A stretch of 64,000 nt of DNA from an uncultured Myxococcales bacterium (GTDB lineage Bacteria > Myxococcota_A > UBA9042). How positions within the stretch are numbered: position 1 is the stretch's first letter; each line of letters opens with the position of its first letter. This document shows, in pieces, positions 57,401 through 64,000 of the stretch. The stretch covers positions 1 to 64,000 of the forward strand of contig CAJBNH010000183.1 of NCBI GenBank assembly GCA_903955385.1, given 5' to 3'. The translations under genes and the position numbers were made by a program. The notes under the pieces are model-generated. The model made no database searches, was not told the origin of the DNA, and was given only the letters and a program-made list of their open reading frames with translations.

Positions 57401-57786
57401 ACTACTACATCGCCACCCGTCTGGACCGGGCAGCGGACCACAACCGCTTGCGCGACCTGCTGAACGCTCGCGGGCACGCCATCACCTACGACTGGACGCA
57501 TCACGGCAGCGTGCAGAAGGACAAGCCCGAGCGAATTCGAGAGGTTGCGCTGGCCGAGACGTCAGGTGTGCTGCGCGCCGACGTGGTCGTCGTGTTGTTG
57601 CCGGGAGGGCGGGGGACGCACACGGAGCTGGGTATGGCGCTAGCGTCGGGCAAGTCCGTCATCGTGCAGGCAGACCCGGTGCACGGATTTTTCGCAGCCG
57701 ACGAGCGGACTTGTGCCTTCTACCACCACCCGCTGGTGCGGCGCGCCGAGCGGATCGAAGACGTCGTTGCCATGCTGACGCCCTAG
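57397..57786 (+). CDS. Nucleoside 2-deoxyribosyltransferase-like protein
   Basis: A 129-residue Rossmann-like protein matching the nucleoside deoxyribosyltransferase / DNPH1 (Rcl) family: MNYYIATRLDRAADHNRLRD at the start, VVVVLLPGGRGTHTELGMAL with the catalytic Glu, and SGKSVIVQAD. The family cleaves or transfers the N-glycosidic bond of deoxynucleosides or their 5'-phosphates. The GTG overlaps the transporter stop as GTGA, with AAGGAG upstream, so the two are coupled. Its stop overlaps that of the convergent gene in CTAG. Confidence 0.88.
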   Translation: MNYYIATRLDRAADHNRLRDLLNARGHAITYDWTHHGSVQKDKPERIREVALAETSGVLRADVVVVLLPGGRGTHTELGMALASGKSVIVQADPVHGFFAADERTCAFYHHPLVRRAERIEDVVAMLTP

Positions 57787-59204
57787 AAAGCCCCGCCAAA
57801 CGCCACGCTGACGTGCCAGACCTGCCCCCCGTGCTGCAGATCGCCCACCGGGTCGTTGGGGTCCCGCTTGATCACCGTCCGCCGCGGCAGCACCAGCAGC
57901 TGCGTCCCGACGTCGACCGAGAACGGCGCCGCGGCCTCTCCCGCTGGGGGTCTGTCCCCCGCGACGGCACCCAGACGCAGCTTCTCGCCCGAAGTGAACT
58001 GGCCGAAGCGCCAAGAGAATCCGGCGCCGATGCCGTGGGTCGGGTTGTCCAGGTAGTTGGTGAACCCGATGGCTCTGGGAGCGGGCGATGGGCGAAACGT
58101 GTAGCCGCCCCGCACCACCCAGGACCGCGACGCCTCCCACTCGGCCGCCACCGCCGGATTCCATGTGTCTGCGAAGTGCAGGTCCAGCGGTGCGGTATCG
58201 GTGCCGACGTCGAACAGTCCGCCTGCCCCAAGCGCGTTCGTGGCCTGACCTCCCACGTCGATCCAAACGTACGGCGACGGGTCGGGCGTCTGCGACCACA
58301 GTGCAAGGCCCAGATCAGCAGCCAGCAATAGCCGGTCCGACACTCGCCAAGCCGCCCCCGCGTGCACGGCATCCGGCGTGAACAGCGTCTCTTGCCCCAG
58401 ATCCATCACCGCGTCGATCGCCGCGCCCACCTTGATGTCGGTCGGGATCCGATACTGCAGCGACAGTGCCTGCCTGTAGCCCAAGCCCAGCGTCAGGTAG
58501 TCGGTTGCGCGGAACGACGTGCCTGCCGTCAGCCGTCCCTGCGGCGTCAGCGAGATGCGCGTAGAGGCGTAGTCCAGCCGATGGTTGGTCGGGTCGAGGT
58601 CCAGAGCGATCTCGGCGCCAAGCTGGGCGAGTACCTGGGCCCCCACGCCGACAGACCAGCGGTTGGTCACGCGCCACGCACCGGCGAACAGAAAGGCCAG
58701 CCGGTCGGGCAGGCTCTCGAACATCAGAAACTGCGGCGTCTGCGGGTCGGGCCCTGAGATGCGCAAGATGTCCTTCCACGGCATCGCCAGCGCCGCGCCC
58801 AGCACCACGCGGTTGTGGAAGACGCCCCCCAGCGGGTAGTGCCAGCCGAGGGTCAGGCCGCCCGTATCGCGCGGCAAGTGCGTTTCGCGACTGGAGAATC
58901 CGGCGATGTGCTGCGCCCGACACGCCAGATATGGTCCCGTGCATGCGGGGCGCGCCAGCTGGACCGACAGGTCGTGCACGGTCGAGGTGAAGCCCGCCCA
59001 GACCCCCGCCAATCGCGAGTCGCCCAGCAGCGCGGGGTTGTGAAAGGCGGCCTCAGCTCCCCGAGCCGCCCCGGCCATCGCCCCCGCCATGCCGACCGAC
59101 CGGGGCCCAGCGCCAAACAGCTCGAAGACGCTTGCGCGGCCCGTCGCCGCCGGCAGAAGCGACCAAGCAAAGACCAACATCAGCAGGGACTTGCGGCGGG
59201 TCAT
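57783..59204 (-). CDS. FadL/TodX-type outer-membrane transport protein
   Basis: A 473-residue outer-membrane barrel with a Sec signal (about 1-24). The N-terminal hatch region is the FadL/OmpP1 type (FGAGPRSVGMAGAMAGAARG, AFHNPALLGDSRL). The later parts alternate strands (SVGVGAQVLAQLGAEIAL, LTAGTSFRATDYLTLGLGYR) and end in the outer-membrane strand VSVAFGGAF. It likely admits hydrophobic compounds such as fatty acids. Its ATG overlaps the upstream lipoprotein stop as ATGA. Confidence 0.9.
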   Translation of the reverse strand: MTRRKSLLMLVFAWSLLPAATGRASVFELFGAGPRSVGMAGAMAGAARGAEAAFHNPALLGDSRLAGVWAGFTSTVHDLSVQLARPACTGPYLACRAQHIAGFSSRETHLPRDTGGLTLGWHYPLGGVFHNRVVLGAALAMPWKDILRISGPDPQTPQFLMFESLPDRLAFLFAGAWRVTNRWSVGVGAQVLAQLGAEIALDLDPTNHRLDYASTRISLTPQGRLTAGTSFRATDYLTLGLGYRQALSLQYRIPTDIKVGAAIDAVMDLGQETLFTPDAVHAGAAWRVSDRLLLAADLGLALWSQTPDPSPYVWIDVGGQATNALGAGGLFDVGTDTAPLDLHFADTWNPAVAAEWEASRSWVVRGGYTFRPSPAPRAIGFTNYLDNPTHGIGAGFSWRFGQFTSGEKLRLGAVAGDRPPAGEAAAPFSVDVGTQLLVLPRRTVIKRDPNDPVGDLQHGGQVWHVSVAFGGAF

Positions 59205-60334
59205 GGCACGCCTCTGTCCTGCGAGTGGGGAGAGCACGGCTGCAGCAGTAGGTCCGAGATCAACGCGAACAGGTCGGCCAGTACGGGCGACTCCACCAGC
59301 GTCACCAGCTCGGGGATGGTGGCGACCGCGAGGTCCGGTTGCAGGGCAAGGCCCAGGATCTGGCCCCAGGCGTCGCGGGCGGCAGCATTGGTCGAGAGCT
59401 CTTCTGACGCGTAGGCCAACAATTCCAGGCGTTCAGCCGTCTGCGTCACCTCGCCGGGCGGCGTGACGGGCAGCGGGATCCCCGCCAGCAGAACGTCATA
59501 CAGATGGCCGGCCAGCAGCCCCTGCGGGTCCAGCTGCGTCAGGCAACCGGCCAGCTTGCGAACGGTGGCCAGCTTGGTGGGCGAGGGTGTCGCCCCGTCG
59601 GCCTCTCGCACCGCCAGCACCAACAAGTCGCGCACGGCGCCCAGCGCACCGGGTGCCAGCGGGTCCACCAGGGCATCCAGCGCCTGAACCAACGGTTCTG
59701 CGTCCGAGTCGGCCTGCGAGAGCGACAGCAGCGCCGACCGAACCAGCGTCGAGAAGCCCGCCCGCCCCTGACTGCCCGACTGGGCCAGCACCGCCCGCAG
59801 CTGCGGAGCACCCGCCTCGGCCTCAGCCAGCAGCGCCAACAGCAGCGGCGGCAGGCGCGGGTCGCGGAACAGCTGGGTCGACAGCACAAACAGGTCCTGG
59901 TCCAGGCAAGTGCGACAGATGTTCGAAAACGCTTGAAGCTCAGCAAGATGGGCGGGCTGCGGCGGTGACGCCCCAGGGTCACCTGCCAGAGGTTCCAGCA
60001 GCGCCACCAGCACCGCCACCAAACCGACCTTGTCCAGATCCGCGAGGATCTGAGGGGCTTTCTGCAGCGTTCCTGGTGGCATCGCCTTGCCGATGTCCAA
60101 CAGCAGGACCAGCAGGGCACGCTGACTGGCAGGGTCCAGCTCGTGTTCGATCAGGTCCGCGACGTGTTGCAGGTGACCGCCCGCCGCCAACTCGAGCAGG
60201 GGCTGCAGCCGCTCCTCGACCGACGGACACGCTTGCGGGTCAGCGACGGCGGGGGCCGACTCATCCAGCGCACCACAGCCGGACAGCGCGAGGCCCAGCG
60301 CAAAGGAGATTCCTGCCAGCTTTCCCAGACGCAC
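59201..60334 (-). CDS. Helical-repeat lipoprotein
   Basis: A 377-residue lipoprotein: MRLGKLAGISFALGLALSGC, lipid Cys20, then an all-helical, Leu/Ala-rich protein of HEAT/ARM-like repeats (LQPLLELAAGGHLQHVADLI, ALLVLLLDIGKAMPPGTL and so on) with a few cysteines. The GTG at 60334 is chosen. An ATG 102 nt upstream shares four bases with the divergent gene's ATG, and the codons between look non-coding. It is coupled to the FadL-type gene and might be its periplasmic partner. Confidence 0.7.
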   Translation of the reverse strand: MRLGKLAGISFALGLALSGCGALDESAPAVADPQACPSVEERLQPLLELAAGGHLQHVADLIEHELDPASQRALLVLLLDIGKAMPPGTLQKAPQILADLDKVGLVAVLVALLEPLAGDPGASPPQPAHLAELQAFSNICRTCLDQDLFVLSTQLFRDPRLPPLLLALLAEAEAGAPQLRAVLAQSGSQGRAGFSTLVRSALLSLSQADSDAEPLVQALDALVDPLAPGALGAVRDLLVLAVREADGATPSPTKLATVRKLAGCLTQLDPQGLLAGHLYDVLLAGIPLPVTPPGEVTQTAERLELLAYASEELSTNAAARDAWGQILGLALQPDLAVATIPELVTLVESPVLADLFALISDLLLQPCSPHSQDRGVP

Positions 60335-60434
60335 CGCCCAGTTGGCACCCGCCGCACTTCCCGCTACCTTGGCCTGCGCCACCGACCGCGACGGTCGGGC
60401 GGCTTCAGGGGCATTTGCAGCAAAGTGGGTCGGC

Positions 60435-61313
60435 ATGGACAGGTGGTTCCCAAAGCTGGGCAGGGTCGGCGCCACGACAGACCGCGCAGTATGCCGCCGC
60501 GCTGGCAGCACGAACAGAGGACCGGGCAGGTTCGCCAACCACTCCATTCGCCAAGGATTTGTCCCCGGCGGTGTGCTGGCCGCGACGGTCGCCTTCACAC
60601 TACTGGGGGCGACGTCGTTGGCACCTCAGGCATCGGCGTCGCCACCAGACCGGACGCCCGAGGCCGGCCTGACGGGGGACGGAGGCGCAGCCCTTGCGCT
60701 GGGCGTGCTGTGGCTCGTCCCCGCAGCATTCCTGTCGCCCGCGTCGATGAAGGGCAGCTACACCCAACCCAACGACCCCAGCGGATTGTGGGCGATCGAC
60801 AAGGTAGCGGTCGGGCCTCGCAACATGACGGTCTCGCGGACCAGCGACGTCGTGGTGGGCGGACTGTTGGCTGGTGGCGCGGCCTACGCGGGCCTCGCGC
60901 TTGCGGATCCTGACCGTCGCGGCCGCGGCGCCGCCGTGGTCGAGTCCGTGCTGTTGACGGGTGCGGTGGTCGAGTGGCTGAAGGTGGGCGTGGGCCGCGA
61001 CCGTCCCTATACCTACGACTCGCTCGATGGCATTGGCGAAGACTTTGCTCACCGCTCGTTTCCGTCGGGTCACACCGCGATGGCGGTTGCCACGGCGACG
61101 TCGTTGACGATCGGCTGGGCGCGCAGCGGCTTCCTCGATTCGGCCGGCGGCAAGTGGGCGACGGCGGGCGTGTGGACGGCGGCGGTTACGACGGCTTCCC
61201 TACGCGTCGTTTCGTCCAGTCACTTCCCGACCGACGTCATCACCAGCTCGGCCATCGCGGTCGGCTGCGCGCTGCTGGTCGAAGGTGCGCGAGAGTGGAC
61301 GAGGGCCAAGTAG
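60435..61313 (+). CDS. PAP2-family phosphatase
   Basis: A 292-residue lipid-phosphatase-like protein with a hydrophobic N-terminus (about 48-69) and an acid-phosphatase domain. The three PAP2 motifs are seen: KVGVGRDRP, the PSGHT block RSFPSGHTAMAV and LRVVSSSHFPTDV, which has LR where SR is usual. It probably removes phosphate from an isoprenoid or lipid phosphate in the envelope. The start is unsure: codons before residue 45 have weaker coding bias, and a GTG at 60573 would place the start near the hydrophobic segment. Confidence 0.85.
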   Translation: MDRWFPKLGRVGATTDRAVCRRAGSTNRGPGRFANHSIRQGFVPGGVLAATVAFTLLGATSLAPQASASPPDRTPEAGLTGDGGAALALGVLWLVPAAFLSPASMKGSYTQPNDPSGLWAIDKVAVGPRNMTVSRTSDVVVGGLLAGGAAYAGLALADPDRRGRGAAVVESVLLTGAVVEWLKVGVGRDRPYTYDSLDGIGEDFAHRSFPSGHTAMAVATATSLTIGWARSGFLDSAGGKWATAGVWTAAVTTASLRVVSSSHFPTDVITSSAIAVGCALLVEGAREWTRAK

Positions 61314-61317
61314 GCGA

Positions 61318-63993
61318 TCAGAGGCTGCTTTCGAAGTACAGCGCATCAGGAGCCACGCACCCCTGCCGCCCGTTGGGCAGCCGCACTTCGACGCGACCGT
61401 CCGGCAGCTCGGCGATGCGGCGCACCTCCAGCCCCTCCGGCAGTCCCATCGCCTCGCCGACACCCAGACACGGCGCCATCGAGGCGTCTTCTTCCACGAC
61501 CACGGCGTGGACCACCTGAGCTTCCACCCGCTGGGCGTGGGCCAACCAGACCAGAGCGAGCACTTGAATGACGGCGAGGCCCGCCGCGCTGCCGACCAGA
61601 GCAGTCCTGCGACCCAACCGAGCACCCGAGCGCAACCCCCAGACCAGCAGCGCAAGTGCGGCGAATCCCCCAAGCGCGCCTAGCGCGGCCAGCAGCCCCC
61701 GCGGAGCCGCACGTGCGATGGCCACATCCAACTCTGGACTTTCGTCGAAGATGTGCAGGGTTGCGTGACGTCTGCGGGCTTGATCCGCCAGTTGACTTCG
61801 CACCGCGGCAAGGTTGCTGGTGACATCGCTGCGCAGCTCAGTCGGCGGATTCAGCCGCAGCGCCTGCTTGTAGTGGCCGACCGCCTCGCCCAAGCGATGC
61901 ATTTTGACCAGAGTATTCGCTAGGTTGTAGTGGATGGCCGGCGATGGCAGCCCGTGGATCAACAGCGCCCGGTAACTTTGCTGCGCTCGCGCATACTTCC
62001 CCTGCACGTAGTCCTGATTGGCCGCTGCGAACGAGTCGTCCAGCGTCGCGGCGTCCGCTTGTCCCGGCAGCCATCCGGTCACCGCCGCAGCAGCGCAAAC
62101 CATGAGGACCGTCGCGGCCGCTCGTCCGGTCGAGGACTTGGTCGGTGTCAGAACGGGGTCCAGCTTCGCCAGCACTTCGGCCACGCGGCGCGCCGTCTGC
62201 GCCAGATCCACGTCGCGGTCGCCACCAGGAGCGAATCTTGCGAAATCACAGTGTTGCAACTCAACGGTGAGCTGGTCGGCGGTCTCTCGATCTGCCCCGG
62301 CTGCCCGAAGCTCAGCTGCCAACGCGTGCTCGGTCATGCCGGAAAGGGGCGTGCCGGTCGCAGTCGCCAGGTACTTGGCCACGGTGTCGCGCACGGCCGC
62401 ATAGCCTTGGTCCGGCCCCAATCCCGCCGCCAGATCCAGCTGTTGACGGGCGTCGCGCAACGCGTGGGCGCGCGTCCGCTGCGGCGACTGCTGCAACCGT
62501 CGGCGCCGCCACACGCTGGCCAACCATACGAGCAAACCGGCGCCCCAGGGCGCGAAGGCAATCCCCCAGAAGGTCGGCGTCGCGGTCCAATCGCTGACGG
62601 CAGTTTGCGCGATGTGGGCCTCGGCAGCGATCGGGCGCAGCAAGGCCGATGCGTCGACGACGGCGGTGACGGGCTGCGCCGGACCCTCTCCGGGCTGCAG
62701 GCCGGTAGCACCGGCAGCGGCCGACGCGGGAGTCTCAGCGCCCGGGACCGCAGCGCCCGTGACCAGCACCTCAAACGGACCTGCGCGGGAGGTTGCAAAC
62801 CTCTCGTCGTACGGGTCAAACGCGGTAAACTCCAGCGCCGGAATCACGTAAGTGCCTGGCTTGTTGAACGAAACGATGGTCTGCCAGACCCGCTTGCCCT
62901 CGGTTCCCGCAAGCGTCCGCCGCACCTGATCGTCGCCACGCCCGGGCAGTGCCTCGATCGACATGCCCGCGACGGCAGGCGGGCGCAGGTCGCGCAGGCC
63001 CAGCAGATTGCCCTCGCCACTGACCTGATACTCGATCAAAAGACGAGCTCCCGTAGCCACTTGCAGCGTGTCGCCCCGCCCCGGCGTCATCACCCGTCCG
63101 GTCAGTTCCAGCTTGCCCACGTTGGCCGCTGCGAAGCTGGCCGGCCGTCCTGCCGTGGGTATCGGCCGGAAGGTCATCTCCAGCGCGGGTCCCGACACCC
63201 GCAGCGCACGCGTCTCGAAGAAATCGCCTGCTTCGATCCGGTAGCGCGGGCCGTCGATCCGGACCTGACCGGGCACCGCAGACGACAGCATCGCTTGGTG
63301 CGTGATCTGGCGCAGGTACGGACGACCTGAGAATTGCACGGCTTCCCGGTCAGGTTCCTTGCCGCCCAGCAGGTTCTCCACGTCGAGGTTGGCAAACTTG
63401 GGCGCCTGCGTTTCGCGGATCCCCTGAGTCTGCGTCTCGCGGCTCCAGTACAGCTCCCACGTGATGACAAACGGCTGTCCGGCAAAGGGCGCCAGCACCG
63501 ACACCGATGGGCGCACGAAGAAGGCCTGACCGGCGAAGCGCTGCGGATTGGTCGCCTTCTCCGGCGGTTCCGCGGCCTCATCCTCTCCGCCCAGCGAGAC
63601 CACCTCGACCTCGATCACCTCCGACTTCGCAACATCGCGGCCCTGTAGCCGCAGCACTGCGGGCCCGATCCGCAGCTTGCCCGGCCGCTGCGGCCGCGCG
63701 ACGTACATCTGGTTCTCGATGGTCGACATGCGGCCGTTGATGATGCTGACCTGCTGCTGTCGCCCGCCCTGCTGCAGGTCGAAGCCGTCGCAGGTGGGGT
63801 CCAGCATCTCGTCGAACTGGCCGGTCGCCTGCACGCGGATCTGCAGTTCCTCGTCCACCGTGAGACTGCGCGCGCCCACCTCAATCCGCACCTGCGCCTG
63901 CTGGGCATTGGCGTCGTTCGCCGCGCACACCCCCACCCCCACGGTCCACGCGACCGTCGTGGCGAGAGCAAGGCGTGCGAAGCGGGCGTCCAT
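61318..63993 (-). CDS. BatD-BatE fusion (oxygen-tolerance Bat operon protein)
   Basis: An 891-residue exported membrane protein. A signal (about 1-30) leads to a BatD-like beta-rich domain (about 33-430; VGARSLTVDEELQIRVQATG, then QQVSIINGRMST), a membrane helix (about 480-502) and a cytoplasmic helical part. A second hydrophobic stretch (about 620-645) resembles a former signal peptide and precedes TPR repeats (DDSFAAANQDYVQGKYARAQ, IHYNLANTLVKMHRLGEAVG). Two more membrane helices and an SH3-like end (GLEVRRIAELPDGRVEVRLP) follow. The ATG is embedded in TGATG, likely overlapping the stop of a gene beyond the window edge, perhaps BatB/C. Confidence 0.82.
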   Translation of the reverse strand: MDARFARLALATTVAWTVGVGVCAANDANAQQAQVRIEVGARSLTVDEELQIRVQATGQFDEMLDPTCDGFDLQQGGRQQQVSIINGRMSTIENQMYVARPQRPGKLRIGPAVLRLQGRDVAKSEVIEVEVVSLGGEDEAAEPPEKATNPQRFAGQAFFVRPSVSVLAPFAGQPFVITWELYWSRETQTQGIRETQAPKFANLDVENLLGGKEPDREAVQFSGRPYLRQITHQAMLSSAVPGQVRIDGPRYRIEAGDFFETRALRVSGPALEMTFRPIPTAGRPASFAAANVGKLELTGRVMTPGRGDTLQVATGARLLIEYQVSGEGNLLGLRDLRPPAVAGMSIEALPGRGDDQVRRTLAGTEGKRVWQTIVSFNKPGTYVIPALEFTAFDPYDERFATSRAGPFEVLVTGAAVPGAETPASAAAGATGLQPGEGPAQPVTAVVDASALLRPIAAEAHIAQTAVSDWTATPTFWGIAFAPWGAGLLVWLASVWRRRRLQQSPQRTRAHALRDARQQLDLAAGLGPDQGYAAVRDTVAKYLATATGTPLSGMTEHALAAELRAAGADRETADQLTVELQHCDFARFAPGGDRDVDLAQTARRVAEVLAKLDPVLTPTKSSTGRAAATVLMVCAAAAVTGWLPGQADAATLDDSFAAANQDYVQGKYARAQQSYRALLIHGLPSPAIHYNLANTLVKMHRLGEAVGHYKQALRLNPPTELRSDVTSNLAAVRSQLADQARRRHATLHIFDESPELDVAIARAAPRGLLAALGALGGFAALALLVWGLRSGARLGRRTALVGSAAGLAVIQVLALVWLAHAQRVEAQVVHAVVVEEDASMAPCLGVGEAMGLPEGLEVRRIAELPDGRVEVRLPNGRQGCVAPDALYFESSL

Positions 63994-64000
63994 CACCAGT

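Noticed and set aside
60434-60437. Divergent genes sharing the bases CATG as both start codons
   Set aside because: Codons of the leftward gene between 60436 and 60334 look non-coding, and a GTG at 60334 gives a normal lipoprotein signal, so the overlap is probably an annotation illusion.
1-64000. tRNA, rRNA, CRISPR, insertion sequences, prophage or integrase genes
   Set aside because: I looked through all intergenic stretches and found no TPsiC-type GTTCGA arm in a cloverleaf context, no regular repeat-spacer array, and no transposase or integrase motif.

Overview
The window is a GC-rich chromosomal segment from a Gram-negative bacterium, most plausibly a deltaproteobacterium-like lineage such as Myxococcota or Bradymonadota. 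That placement is inference. It rests on the many lipoproteins with Asp/Thr/Pro linkers after the lipobox, outer-membrane barrels (FadL type), a BatD-like protein, many two-component genes and a choice-of-anchor-type lipoprotein. I read about 52 protein genes covering nearly all of the 64 kb. I saw no tRNA or rRNA gene, CRISPR array, insertion sequence or prophage.

Layout. 1-4.5 kb (minus): a carboxylate-amine ligase cut by the window edge, a HAD hydrolase, and a histidine kinase / NtrC-like regulator pair whose ATPase motifs are degenerate. 4.5-6.6 kb: ammonium transporter with a downstream outer-membrane protein and a promoter carrying two copies of a 15-bp palindrome. 6.7-13.6 kb (minus): cell-envelope genes (DUF4403 lipoprotein, membrane metallophosphoesterase, a lipoprotein, a calpain-type protease, a beta-helix protein, a VWA protein). 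13.7-16 kb (minus): smpB and a fused sugar-kinase / queuosine-salvage gene. 16-20.2 kb: acyl-CoA dehydrogenase facing a flavin oxidase operon. 20.2-27.4 kb: envelope and peptidoglycan genes (amidase, undecaprenyl-diphosphatase, MurJ), CoaB and an SDR. 27.5-34.8 kb: exported propeller proteins, MutM, Pgi and an exported ankyrin-RCC1 protein. 34.8-41.5 kb: an RsmG-SpoU fusion coupled to a TerC protein, then a lipoprotein-anchored NACHT-like NTPase, an SRPBCC protein, a rhodanese-ThiF protein and a 3-methyladenine glycosylase. 41.5-47.1 kb: MurB, RecQ, an acyltransferase with a GNAT, and Mog. 47.1-56 kb: a very large metalloprotease-like lipoprotein, an unknown acidic protein, and an operon with a PilZ-like protein, a propeller protein, a PhoB-type regulator and a PAS kinase. 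56-64 kb: a DAACS transporter coupled to a deoxyribosyltransferase, a FadL porin with a lipoprotein, a PAP2 phosphatase and a BatD-BatE fusion.

Genes are packed tightly. Many same-strand neighbours overlap by ATGA or GTGA. All nine convergent pairs have 39 bp or less between stops, or overlap. Divergent pairs leave 100-353 bp, and many of these hold a sigma70-type promoter with a TAGnCT-like -10; some put the start codon only 7-10 nt after the -10.

The most novel item is the PfkB kinase / Qng1-type glycosylase fusion (14189-15997), which looks like a one-protein route from queuosine to free queuine and carries an extra four-cysteine motif. Next are the NACHT-type NTPase with a lipoprotein signal, the NtrC-like regulator that has lost its ATPase and sigma54 motifs, and the RsmG-SpoU methyltransferase fusion.
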